Notes under the pieces: generated by a model
What the model saw: the letters and a program-made list of their open reading frames with translations, nothing else
What the model was told of the DNA's origin: nothing
Database searches by the model: none
From: a virus
Length of the DNA stretch: 64,000 nt
Virus record (IMG/VR): IMGVR_UViG_3300017917_001524
Span: 1 to 64,000 of that record
Strand: one strand, 5' to 3'
Shown here: piece by piece, positions 7,982 through 17,035 of the stretch
Numbering within the stretch: the first letter of the stretch is position 1
Layout of the letters: each line of letters begins with the position of its first letter
Position numbers and translations under genes: made by a program

Positions 7982-8941
7982 ATGGATAGAAAATTAATAA
8001 TTAAAAAATTGATTAGTGAGGGGTTTTCAGAAAAGACTCTTGTCAATTTTAGTGATAGTCAATTATCACAATTATCCTCAAGACTATTGGGTGAAAATAC
8101 TGTAATGATTTCTAAAAAAAGTCCAACATTCCAAAAAGATTTGGATATTGCAAAAAAATCAAACAAAACAATTGAAACATACGAACAAAAAGAAGTATGT
8201 GAAAAATGTGGTAAAAAGGTTTGTAAATGTAAAAAGAAAAAAGAAGTAAAAGAAGATTCTTGGGACTCACCATCAGTAAAAAAAGGTTTTAGAGAAATTG
8301 GGGATTCAATTAAAAAATCAAGACCAAGTGGAAATTTTGATTTTATGAACATGGATGATACCCAAGGAAATAAGAAATATAAAGACGATTTTTACGGAAA
8401 ACTGCGTAAAGCGAAATATAATCCCGAAAAAGGTGAATTAGAATTACCTAATGAACTTGATGAAACAAAAAAAATCGGTAAAAATGATAAAGTTTCATTA
8501 ACTTTGAAAAAACTTAAAGAACATTCTGAAACTAAAGAATGGGTAAATAAGTTAGTTGAAAACAAATACCATTCATTAACATCAAAAAAAGAAATAATGG
8601 AAATTATTCAATCAAAGTTAAACGAACAAGAAACTATGGTTCCAATGCCTAAAAAGGTTAAGAAAGGTCACAATGGGATTCCAGAATTTATGACATATGA
8701 TTCAATTGTTTCGGTTGAACCCGCAACAAAACCTGTTACTAAACCAGTAACAAAACCTGTCACAAAACCAAAAACACCTTTTAACCCAGGGCCAAAAGAA
8801 AATCCAGGACCAAATGCAAATAGTCCTGTAACAAAACCTGTTACTAAGCCGGTGACCAAACCCGTAACAAAACCAAAAACACCTTTTAATCCAGGGCCAA
8901 AAGAAAATCCAGGACCAAACGCAGGAATAAAAAAGAAATAA
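7982..8941 (+). CDS. Lys-rich protein with CxxC cluster and TKPV repeats
   Basis: 319 residues. The N-terminus (MDRKLIIKKLISEGF) is a short basic helix containing an I-x-E site like those cut by T4 prohead proteases. A Cys cluster (CEKCGKKVCKC, about residues 74-84) could bind zinc. The C-terminal 80 residues are two near-identical units of TKPV repeats followed by KTPFNPGPKENPGPN. The repeats look like an extended linker rather than an enzyme. Probably a virion or internal head protein; no function can be assigned. Confidence 0.65.
   Translation: MDRKLIIKKLISEGFSEKTLVNFSDSQLSQLSSRLLGENTVMISKKSPTFQKDLDIAKKSNKTIETYEQKEVCEKCGKKVCKCKKKKEVKEDSWDSPSVKKGFREIGDSIKKSRPSGNFDFMNMDDTQGNKKYKDDFYGKLRKAKYNPEKGELELPNELDETKKIGKNDKVSLTLKKLKEHSETKEWVNKLVENKYHSLTSKKEIMEIIQSKLNEQETMVPMPKKVKKGHNGIPEFMTYDSIVSVEPATKPVTKPVTKPVTKPKTPFNPGPKENPGPNANSPVTKPVTKPVTKPVTKPKTPFNPGPKENPGPNAGIKKK
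8712..8930 (+). repeat. in-gene tandem repeat coding TKPV / NPGP units
   Basis: Two near-identical copies of about 100 nt, each coding several TKPV units followed by an NPGPKENPGPN segment. The copies differ mainly at third codon positions, so the protein sequence seems to be under selection. Confidence 0.8.
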
Positions 8942-8956
8942 ATTTTTTTCACTAAA

Positions 8957-10378
8957 ATGAATATCACTAAAAAAAAGTTACTATCTTTGGTCGAACAAAT
9001 AATGACAGAAATGCCGATGGATTTTGACGGTGCGGATAGACCACATCAAGACGTAACAAATCAGTTAAGAACGGGTGAAACACCGTTAAAAAAAGTACCA
9101 TTCCCTGATACTGGTAATCAAAACCAAAATTATCAAGAATTATTAGCGTCTAATCGTTATCGTGAGATTATTAGAAATATTAGACGTTACACAGGTGTTC
9201 AAGATACTTTAGGTAGTACACCTAATATGACATTGATGCAAATGATGTTCGATGCTCATAATAGAATTATTGACATTGAAAGAAACCATAAAACAGAACT
9301 TGAAAATTTATCGATTGATCTTGTTTGTAATGAAATGGGTATTGATAGAGATGAACTTAATTGGGATGTTAAATTGGTTTCAACTGAACAAATAGAAACT
9401 AACGATTTTTTAAGAGATCAACCTGATGAGGAAAATCCTGATCAAGTTGATCCGGGTAATGGTAATGATGATGATGAAGAGGAAAATGTATTAACACAAG
9501 ATGAGATTGACGATGAACGTGAATTAATGGCTAGTCTTGAAAAATTAAATTTAGAACGTGCTAAACAACGTTTATTAAATGCTATTACTCAAGGTGCTTC
9601 TAAGAAAGGTCATTACATGTATCATCAAGTAGAAGAAGAACTTAGAAATATTACCGGTAATGATCAATTGATCAATTTATATGGTATCATGATGTCAATT
9701 AATGATGCAAATTATTGGCAATTTGGTGATAATGTGATTTCACAATTACAAAGTTCTGTTGCTGGTAAAGTAGATGTAATTATGCCAAGAGGTGATGAAG
9801 GTGATGAAGGTGATGAAGGTGATGAAGGTGATGATGAAAATGAAGGAAATGATTTTGATCCATCTAAACCAACAATTATTGTTAGGGGTGTGAATTTCCC
9901 TGTTTTAGTACATGAAGTGTTAAAAGGCGCAATGAAAATCCTAACTTCTCATGGACAACCTGAAGACAGAGAACTATTTCGTACTGTAAAAACATTAGAA
10001 AATACCTTAGATAAAGAAATTTGGGATTTAAGATTAGGTCCAGCAATTTGGAGTAAATTAAGAGAATCTATTCCTGATGATGTTCTATTAGATAATGACA
10101 AAAGATTACAGAACTTTTTATTTATGAATATCTTTCAATTAGAAACTAAGAAGTTCTTAGTTTTTATGAAAGAGTTATTATCGGGGTCTCAACGTGGTAT
10201 TAGTATGATGAATTCAATGGTTGAATCAGTTAAAGAAATGTTAAGACAACAAGATTACGAAGAAACGATGAATCAATTTCATGATGATTTAGACATTGCA
10301 ACAGACGATACCGATGATGATGATTTAAGAGACTTTTTAGGTGATTTGGGTATTGATTTATCAAACGATGATGATTAA
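8957..10378 (+). CDS. acidic putative virion protein with GDE repeat
   Basis: 473 residues. A basic amphipathic N-terminus (MNITKKKLLSLVEQIMTE) resembles capsid-targeting peptides. There are two acidic low-complexity regions (about 155-175 and 278-300), the second made of a repeated GDE tripeptide, and a helical C-terminal half rich in charged residues. No catalytic motif seen. It is the last gene before the terminator preceding terminase, so it may be an internal head protein. Confidence 0.65.
   Translation: MNITKKKLLSLVEQIMTEMPMDFDGADRPHQDVTNQLRTGETPLKKVPFPDTGNQNQNYQELLASNRYREIIRNIRRYTGVQDTLGSTPNMTLMQMMFDAHNRIIDIERNHKTELENLSIDLVCNEMGIDRDELNWDVKLVSTEQIETNDFLRDQPDEENPDQVDPGNGNDDDEEENVLTQDEIDDERELMASLEKLNLERAKQRLLNAITQGASKKGHYMYHQVEEELRNITGNDQLINLYGIMMSINDANYWQFGDNVISQLQSSVAGKVDVIMPRGDEGDEGDEGDEGDDENEGNDFDPSKPTIIVRGVNFPVLVHEVLKGAMKILTSHGQPEDRELFRTVKTLENTLDKEIWDLRLGPAIWSKLRESIPDDVLLDNDKRLQNFLFMNIFQLETKKFLVFMKELLSGSQRGISMMNSMVESVKEMLRQQDYEETMNQFHDDLDIATDDTDDDDLRDFLGDLGIDLSNDDD
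9791..9835 (+). repeat. GGTGATGAA microsatellite-like repeat
   Basis: Four perfect 9-nt units GGTGATGAA plus a degenerate fifth, coding a GDE repeat inside the 8957 gene. Likely prone to slippage. Confidence 0.9.
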
Positions 10379-10408
10379 GAATTTTTGTTCTATATTGGAG
10401 GTATAACG

Positions 10409-10437
10409 AAAAGGTGGGGTTTTCCTCACCTTTTTTA
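10409..10437 (+). terminator. intrinsic terminator before terL
   Basis: Stem AAAAGGTG/CACCTTTT extended by one G-U and two G-C pairs, then a T-run at 10431-10436. It isolates terminase from the upstream block. Confidence 0.75.
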
Positions 10438-10438
10438 G

Positions 10439-10446
10439 TATTTATA
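10439..10446 (+). promoter_or_regulatory. late-promoter-like TATTTATA box of terL
   Basis: Exact TATTTATA only 6 nt before the ATG at 10453. If it is spaced like a T4 late promoter, transcription would start at or next to the start codon. Confidence 0.6.
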
Positions 10447-10452
10447 TATAAT

Positions 10453-13400
10453 ATGAATACTAAAATAGAACAATTAAAAGAGTATGCTCGAATAATTCGT
10501 GATACTCCATATGCGTTAAAAACGTATTTACAGACATACGATAACACACAAAAAAAATATGTTCCATTAGAGTTATTTCCCGATCAAATTCAACTATTAA
10601 ATGATTACGAGAAATATAATGATAACATTACCAGAAAATATCGACAGGCGGGGGTTACAACAGTTACAGCTGCATGGATTTCAAAAAAATTACAAACAGC
10701 CAAAAAAGAACAACCTGAAAGGGTTTTGATTGTTGCAAATAAAAAAGATACCGCCGTTGAAATGGCTAATAAAGTTAGACATTTCCTTGAACAATGGCCT
10801 GAATGGATGAATGTTGGTTTTTCACCTGATAAGAATTCTGAAAGTAGATTTAAATTAAATAATGGTTGTGAAGTTAAAGCAGTACCAACATCACCAGACG
10901 CATTACGTGGTTATTCACCAACAATATTAGTTTTTGATGAGGCTGCGTTTATTGAGGCTGGTGAAGACTTTTGGGCTGCTTCTATGGCATCACTATCTAC
11001 AGGTGGTAAAGTAATTTTAATTTCAACACCAAATGGACACGATCCAATTTATTATGGTGTTTATAAGTTAGCAAAAACCGGTGATAACGATTTTCATATT
11101 ACCGATTTAAGATGGTTTAAAGACCCTAGATATGCAAAAGATTTAAGATGGGTTAAGTGTAACGATATTGTACACTACATGTTAAATAGAGAATTATATA
11201 ATGACGATGAAGTTGTTATGACGGATTTTGATATTGAAAAATATGAAGAATATCATGAACAAGGATACAAACCATTTTCAAGTTGGTTTGAATCTATGTC
11301 AAAAAAATTCAAATATGACAGAAGGAAAATTGCACAGGAATTGGAATGCGATTTTTTAGGTTCTGGTGATAGTGTCATACCATCTGAAATTCGTGATAAC
11401 ATTATAAAAAACATGGTTAAGAACCCAATAGAAAAATATATGCAAGGGTTACTTTGGCAATGGAAAGAACCAATTGTTGGTCACCGTTATATTTTAGGGT
11501 GTTTAACACCATATGAAAAAGTTATGACTAACGATGGTTTAAAAAATATCATTGATGTAAACAATGATGATAAATTAATAAATGAAAATGGTGATATTGT
11601 TAATATAATTAATAAACAAATATATGAGGTGGTTAACGAACCCATATATGAAATAACAGTAGATAATACATATAGAACTACAACATTTACCAAAGAACAC
11701 CCAATACTAATAAGTAAACCGATTTTAAAAAGAAATTACATTAAAAATCATCTAAGTTATAATTTCAATGAAAGATATTGGGATTTTGACTTTAAATATG
11801 TTAAAGCTGAAGATATTAAAATTAATGATTGGATTAGAGTGCCTAACACCTATAATAAAATAATAAACGTTGATTTTGATAAAAAATGGGAAGATGATAC
11901 TAATGAAGTTAGGGTTGATTATAAAATAAAATCACCATTACAAAATGTTAATTTTTGGTGGTTAATTGGTGTTTGGTTGGGTGATGGTTGGGTACAAAGT
12001 AATAAAGATTCATTTTCAATACATTTATGTTTTAATAAGAAAGAAAAATATTATTTAGATAAATCATTAGAAACCATAAAAACACTACTTGATAGAAATC
12101 CATCAATAGTGGAAAATGATACAACATTTGAAATTATCTTTAATTCAAAAGAACTGCATAGTTTTTTAATAAAAAATTTTAATCAATATTCAATAAGTAA
12201 AAAAATACCCGAATGGGTTAAGTATTTACCAAACGATTATAAAATAAATCTAATAAAGGGGTATTTTAACAGTGATGGTTGTTGGATAACAACAACTAAA
12301 AAAAATCAAATAAATTCAAAAATATCCTTTGTTAGTGTAAATCTTGAATTATTAGAAAGTATTCAAGACATTCTATTTTCATTGGGAATAATTTCATCAT
12401 TAAATAAATTACGTGACGAAAAAAAACAGGTAATATGTGGAAAAACATCAGACACTAGAAAATGTTATAATTTATGTTTGGTACATTATGACAGTTTACA
12501 GTTAATAAAACTATTTAATGATTTAAATGATATTAAATTGAAGAAATTTAATTTAGATGATTTTAAAATAAAAAATAAAAGAACAATTTCATCGTGTCAT
12601 TTAAGTAATGATAACAAATGGATTTATTTTAAAGTAAAAAAGATTAAAAAATCAATATATACTGGTAATGTCTATAATTTTGAATGTGATACACATACAT
12701 TTATGTGTCACCATATAACAACACATAATTGTGATGTTAGTAGAGGAGATAGTGAAGATTATTCTGCAATAAACATAATTGACTTTGATGAAAGAGAACA
12801 AGTTTTAGAATACATTGGAAAGATACCACCTGATGATTTAGCGTCAATCGCTTATAAGTGGGGGATACTTTATGGTAATGCGTTTATTGTTACGGATATT
12901 ACAGGTGGAATGGGTGTTGCAACATCTAGAAAACTACAAGAATTAGGTTATAAAAATTTATACATTGATGGTATTAACACACAAAATATTTGGGAGTATA
13001 ATAATAAAGCGTTAGAAAAAATACCCGGTATAAATTTTAATAATAAAAGAACACAAATTATTGCTGCATTTGAAGAACAACTAAGAAAAGGTTTTATTGT
13101 AAGATCAAGTAGATTAGTTACGGAATTAGATACGTTTGTGTATTTAAATGGTAGACCTGATCACATGAAAGGGGCTCATGACGATTCTATTATGAGTTTA
13201 TCAATTGCATTATATGCTGGTGATATCTCATTTAGTCAATTACAAAGAGCAGATTCTACAAATAAGGCAATGTTAAACGCTTGGGTATCATCTGAAAGAA
13301 CATATGAAGTAAATAAAACGCATTATTCATATGGTAAAGAATTTGATGCAATTGGGTCAATGAAAATGGGTGACAGTTTTTATAAAGAAGTTCACCCAAT

Positions 13401-13458
13401 GAATGCAACTAAAAATCAATATGAAGAATACTCATGGTTGTTCATGAAAAAAAGATAA
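10453..13458 (+). CDS. terL: terminase large subunit (gp17-like) with in-frame intein
   Basis: 1001 residues as read; 591 after removal of a 410-residue intein (T4 gp17 is 610). The ATPase domain has a deviant Walker A RQAGVTT (64-70, Val where Lys is usual), Walker B ILVFDEAAF (158-166) and coupling motif STPNG. The nuclease domain has CDVSRGDSEDY interrupted by the intein, VTDITGG, and HDDSIMSLS. Start chosen at 10453 because an upstream in-frame ATG at 10414 lies inside the terminator. The protein pumps DNA into the prohead through the portal encoded by the next gene and cuts the concatemer. Confidence 0.93.
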   Translation: MNTKIEQLKEYARIIRDTPYALKTYLQTYDNTQKKYVPLELFPDQIQLLNDYEKYNDNITRKYRQAGVTTVTAAWISKKLQTAKKEQPERVLIVANKKDTAVEMANKVRHFLEQWPEWMNVGFSPDKNSESRFKLNNGCEVKAVPTSPDALRGYSPTILVFDEAAFIEAGEDFWAASMASLSTGGKVILISTPNGHDPIYYGVYKLAKTGDNDFHITDLRWFKDPRYAKDLRWVKCNDIVHYMLNRELYNDDEVVMTDFDIEKYEEYHEQGYKPFSSWFESMSKKFKYDRRKIAQELECDFLGSGDSVIPSEIRDNIIKNMVKNPIEKYMQGLLWQWKEPIVGHRYILGCLTPYEKVMTNDGLKNIIDVNNDDKLINENGDIVNIINKQIYEVVNEPIYEITVDNTYRTTTFTKEHPILISKPILKRNYIKNHLSYNFNERYWDFDFKYVKAEDIKINDWIRVPNTYNKIINVDFDKKWEDDTNEVRVDYKIKSPLQNVNFWWLIGVWLGDGWVQSNKDSFSIHLCFNKKEKYYLDKSLETIKTLLDRNPSIVENDTTFEIIFNSKELHSFLIKNFNQYSISKKIPEWVKYLPNDYKINLIKGYFNSDGCWITTTKKNQINSKISFVSVNLELLESIQDILFSLGIISSLNKLRDEKKQVICGKTSDTRKCYNLCLVHYDSLQLIKLFNDLNDIKLKKFNLDDFKIKNKRTISSCHLSNDNKWIYFKVKKIKKSIYTGNVYNFECDTHTFMCHHITTHNCDVSRGDSEDYSAINIIDFDEREQVLEYIGKIPPDDLASIAYKWGILYGNAFIVTDITGGMGVATSRKLQELGYKNLYIDGINTQNIWEYNNKALEKIPGINFNNKRTQIIAAFEEQLRKGFIVRSSRLVTELDTFVYLNGRPDHMKGAHDDSIMSLSIALYAGDISFSQLQRADSTNKAMLNAWVSSERTYEVNKTHYSYGKEFDAIGSMKMGDSFYKEVHPMNATKNQYEEYSWLFMKKR
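11500..12729 (+). mobile_element. LAGLIDADG intein in TerL nuclease domain
   Basis: 410-residue intein (TerL residues 350-759). First residue Cys in CLTPYEKVMTNDG (block A); block B TKEH; block F-like GNVYNFEC; C-terminal HITTHN followed by +1 Cys. Two LAGLIDADG-type motifs, LIGVWLGDGW and LIKGYFNSDG, mark a homing endonuclease. Splicing would join YILG to CDVSRGD, restoring the first acidic motif of the nuclease. All splice-junction residues look intact. Confidence 0.93.
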
Positions 13459-13515
13459 ACCATTTAATAAACAATAAAAAAAAAGTATAATTAAAAAAAA
13501 AGAAAAAAAGAAAAT

Positions 13516-16290
13516 ATGTCTCAAAATTTAACTGTTTTTCAGAAATTGACAAAAATGTTTGGGTTTGTTGGACAATCACCAGATGAAACACAACAACCAC
13601 CACAATCATATAATTTTTCTAAAGACGAACTATTAAAAACAAATAGTCGTGAAGAATACGAAAAACAACTATTACAATCACGTCAAACTCAATATATTGC
13701 AGATAAATGGACAAAATTAGACCAATCATTATATAACCAATCTGTTTATTATGAACCAAACAGAATGGCAGCATATTTTGATTATGAATCGATGGAATTT
13801 TGTTTGGCGGGAGATACCAAAATAGCAACACCAAATGGTTTCATAACGATAAAAGAGTTATCAGACATGGGTAGAGAACATGAATTTATTGTCTATTCAT
13901 ATGACCATAATATAAAAAAGGTGGTACCAGCATGGGCTCGAAATGCACATCATACAAGAGATGAAATGACATATAAGGTTACTTTTGATGATGGTACACA
14001 TATAATTGGTACGTATGATCATAGACTTATGAAAAGAGATGGTTCATTTAGTAGAATTTCAGAATTAAAATCTGGTGATTCTATGATGCCATTTTATAGA
14101 AAATCTTTTTATAATAATAAATATAATTGGGTATACACATGTAATTCAAATCAGGGGCACAATGGTTGGGTTTCTGAACATAATTTGATTGCGGAATGGT
14201 TTTATGAAAGAAAAATAAAGAAAAACGAAGAAGTTCATCATTTAGATTTTAATGGTAAAAATAATTTACCTGAAAATTTAAAAATAATGGACATCAATGA
14301 ACATCGTTCATATCATGCAAAATTAAATAATGAAAAATTATGGTCAAATCCTGAATTTAGACAAAAAATGTCTGAAGTTGCTAAAAGAAAAGGTAAATTA
14401 AATTGGAATGGAAGAAGAAGTAGTAGAAATAATCCAACTTATTTTCACATACCTTTTGATTTAATAACAGAGACCGCTAAAAAATGTAAAACTTTAAAAG
14501 AAACATCAAAATCGTTAAATATTTCACACACAAAATTACAAAGAGAATTAATGTGGGCGGGATATAAAGATTGGTCGACATTTTGTGGTGCATATGGTAT
14601 TGAAAAATCAAAATACTCTACCGCAAAAGTAAAAGGTGATAAATATGTTTTAAATCATAAAGTAGTTTCAATTGAACCTTATGGTGTTATACCTGTTTAC
14701 GATTTTACTGTACCAGGTTATAAAAATTTTGCAACTGATACAGTATTTTCCCATAATACTCCGGAAATTTCTGCAGCATTAGACATTTATGCGGAAGAAT
14801 CTACAACAATGTCAGAAAAGGGTGAGATATTGACAATATATTCAGAATCAAAAAGAGTTAAAAGTGTATTAGAAGATTTATTTAATAATAAATTAGATAT
14901 TAACACAAATTTACAAATGTGGGCTAGAGGATTATGTAAATATGGTGATGATTTTGTTTATTTAAAAATTGATCCTGAAAAAGGTATTGTTGGTTGTCAA
15001 CAATTACCAAATATTGAAATTGAAAGAATTGAAGGTGCGAATGGGTTACCAAATTCAGATTCCAAGTTATCAACCAGAGAACTTAGATTTTCATGGAAAA
15101 ATAAAGACATGGAGTTTCAATCTTGGGAAATGGCTCATTTTAGATTATTGGGTGATGATAGAAAACTACCTTATGGTACCTCGATGTTAGATAAGATTAG
15201 AAGAATTTGGAAACAATTATTGTTAGCAGAAGATGCGATGTTAATTTATAGAACAACAAGAGCACCTGAAAGAAGAGTATTTAAGGTTTTTGTTGGTAAT
15301 ATGGATGATCAGGATATTGAACCATATGTACAAAAAGTAGCAAACAAATTTAAAAGACAAGCAGTACCAGATCCAAAAAATGGTCAGGTTGATATGAGAC
15401 TTAATCAACTTGCTGTTGATCAGGATTATTTCATTCCTGTTCGTGATCCATCACAAACAAACCCAATTGAAACATTACCAGGTGCACAGAATTTAGGTGA
15501 AATTGCAGATATCGAATACATTCAGAAAAAATTATTGGCAGCACTTAGAATACCAAAAGCGTTTTTAGGGTTTGAAGAAGTTGTTGGTGATGGTAAAAAT
15601 TTAGCATTAATGGATATTCGTTTCGCAAGAACGATAAATAAAATACAAAAATCATTAATTCAAGAATTAAATAAAATTGCGTTAATCCATTTATATTTAT
15701 TAGGGTTTGAAGATGAATTAAACAACTTCACATTATCATTAACTAACCCATCCGCACAATCTGATTTATTACGTATTGAACAATGGAAAGAAAAAATAAC
15801 GTTATATAAAGACGCAACATCAGATCAATCACAAATTGGTATTTTACCTGTATCACATACATGGGCTAAGAAAAATATATTAGGTATGAGTGATAATGAT
15901 GTTATGTTAGACCTACAACAACAACGTTTAGAAAGAGCAGTTGGTTTTGAATTAACTAACACACAAAACATTATTAAACGTTCAGGTGTGTTTGATGATG
16001 TGGATAAGAAATATGGTATTTCTGATGAAGAACGTAAAAAAATGGAAAATTCTACGTCATCAGATGTTGCTGGCGATATGGGAGGTGAAATTGGTGGTAC
16101 AGTACCTCCACCACCAACAAGTGAACCCGATTCAGGTGCTAATGATGCGTCATTAAATGAGTCAAAAAAAGATAAAATTTTGTCAATGTTAGGAACAAAA
16201 TCAAATTTTAGTGATTTATTTGATATGAATAAGGCACAACGTAATATTTATGAAATAGAAAATAAAATAAATGATATCTTAAATGATTAA
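13516..16290 (+). CDS. portal protein (gp20-like) with in-frame intein
   Basis: 924 residues as read; 605 after removal of a 319-residue intein (T4 gp20 is 524). The N-extein ends FDYESMEF and the C-extein starts TPEISAALDIYAEEST, together the conserved portal segment. Further portal features are YGDDFVYLKID, a wing/stem region and a late NLALMDIRFARTI segment. The C-terminus is Pro/Gly/Asp-rich. It forms the dodecameric DNA channel at one capsid vertex and docks terminase. It lies 57 nt after terL. Confidence 0.92.
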   Translation: MSQNLTVFQKLTKMFGFVGQSPDETQQPPQSYNFSKDELLKTNSREEYEKQLLQSRQTQYIADKWTKLDQSLYNQSVYYEPNRMAAYFDYESMEFCLAGDTKIATPNGFITIKELSDMGREHEFIVYSYDHNIKKVVPAWARNAHHTRDEMTYKVTFDDGTHIIGTYDHRLMKRDGSFSRISELKSGDSMMPFYRKSFYNNKYNWVYTCNSNQGHNGWVSEHNLIAEWFYERKIKKNEEVHHLDFNGKNNLPENLKIMDINEHRSYHAKLNNEKLWSNPEFRQKMSEVAKRKGKLNWNGRRSSRNNPTYFHIPFDLITETAKKCKTLKETSKSLNISHTKLQRELMWAGYKDWSTFCGAYGIEKSKYSTAKVKGDKYVLNHKVVSIEPYGVIPVYDFTVPGYKNFATDTVFSHNTPEISAALDIYAEESTTMSEKGEILTIYSESKRVKSVLEDLFNNKLDINTNLQMWARGLCKYGDDFVYLKIDPEKGIVGCQQLPNIEIERIEGANGLPNSDSKLSTRELRFSWKNKDMEFQSWEMAHFRLLGDDRKLPYGTSMLDKIRRIWKQLLLAEDAMLIYRTTRAPERRVFKVFVGNMDDQDIEPYVQKVANKFKRQAVPDPKNGQVDMRLNQLAVDQDYFIPVRDPSQTNPIETLPGAQNLGEIADIEYIQKKLLAALRIPKAFLGFEEVVGDGKNLALMDIRFARTINKIQKSLIQELNKIALIHLYLLGFEDELNNFTLSLTNPSAQSDLLRIEQWKEKITLYKDATSDQSQIGILPVSHTWAKKNILGMSDNDVMLDLQQQRLERAVGFELTNTQNIIKRSGVFDDVDKKYGISDEERKKMENSTSSDVAGDMGGEIGGTVPPPPTSEPDSGANDASLNESKKDKILSMLGTKSNFSDLFDMNKAQRNIYEIENKINDILND
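13801..14757 (+). mobile_element. HNH-endonuclease intein in portal gene
   Basis: 319-residue intein (residues 96-414). Block A CLAGDTKIATPNG, block B GTYDH, block F IPVYDFTVPGYKNF, C-terminal VFSHN with +1 Thr. The homing domain is HNH rather than LAGLIDADG: EVHHLDFNGKNNLPENL with a following HRSYH, then a basic segment (NPEFRQKMSE) and a helix-turn-helix-like SLNISHTKLQRELM that probably recognises DNA. Junction residues intact, so splicing is expected. Confidence 0.93.
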
Positions 16291-16292
16291 AA

Positions 16293-17024
16293 ATGAAAAA
16301 CTTTGGGGTTATAAAAACAAAACTATTACAAAAGTTAATTGACTCATACACATCACAAAATAAAAAGGAGTTAAAAACGATTGTTAAAACAATCAAGGAA
16401 AATAAGGATTTTAAAGAAATGTATTTGTTATACGAAGACATTGAAACAAAAACATTTGATGATAATGAAACAGCAAAAATATTTGTTGATGAATTATCCT
16501 CTGTTTTGAAAACAAAAAACTCAGATTTTTCTAATTTGAATACTATGTTAGAATCTGTGGAAGTAAATGAATCTGAATTATATAAAAATTTGGATATTCT
16601 ATGTGAAAAAGATTCATTGTTAAACATTGATAAAAAGGTAATTGCAAAAAGAAAAATCGTTGAACATTTAACAAATGTAAAAAACACCAATGTAAACGAA
16701 GACACCGTACCATTTACCAAGAATGAAAATTTATTATATGCCGTGTTAGTAAATAATTTTAACACATTATATAACCACACATTAAACGAAGATCAAAAAC
16801 AAGAATTGAAAAACATTATTTCATTAAAAAATGATGAGGTTGAAACAAAAATAAATGAAATTAAAAATGAATTGTTACCAAAACTAACAGATCTGGTAAA
16901 TGAATCAAAAGATGATGTGGACGTATCTAACAAGTTTCACGAAGTGATAAATGAAATTAATAGTATGAAACACACAAAACACAATTACTATCGATTAATT
17001 GAATTAAAAAATGGTCTTAATTAA
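16293..17024 (+). CDS. hypothetical helical protein after portal
   Basis: 243 residues, strongly charged and helical, Lys/Glu/Asn-rich, starting 2 nt after the portal stop. In T4 the genes between portal and protease code prohead core proteins (gp67, gp68), so a core role is possible, though no sequence similarity can be claimed. Its last residues, LKNGLN, lie in a palindrome and are identical to the end of the convergent bS21 protein. Confidence 0.7.
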   Translation: MKNFGVIKTKLLQKLIDSYTSQNKKELKTIVKTIKENKDFKEMYLLYEDIETKTFDDNETAKIFVDELSSVLKTKNSDFSNLNTMLESVEVNESELYKNLDILCEKDSLLNIDKKVIAKRKIVEHLTNVKNTNVNEDTVPFTKNENLLYAVLVNNFNTLYNHTLNEDQKQELKNIISLKNDEVETKINEIKNELLPKLTDLVNESKDDVDVSNKFHEVINEINSMKHTKHNYYRLIELKNGLN

Positions 17025-17035
17025 GACCATTTTTT
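17006..17035. terminator. 30-nt perfect palindrome, bidirectional terminator shared by two genes
   Basis: Perfect inverted repeat centred between 17020 and 17021 with A6 on the left and T6 on the right. It forms a hairpin followed by U-run on either strand and contains the stop codons of both convergent genes, which overlap by 8 nt. Confidence 0.85.

Noticed and set aside
8712-8930. CRISPR-like repeats
   Set aside because: Repeats are in-frame coding units without unique spacers of constant length; the same holds for 39337-39777 and 60404-60505.
8668-8967. Gly/Phe/Val-repeat leftward ORF
   Set aside because: Mirror of the TKPV repeats in the real gene.
16208-16780. 190-codon leftward ORF opposite the post-portal gene
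   Set aside because: Phe/Ser-rich antisense shadow of a Lys/Glu-rich coding frame; no start context or promoter box.
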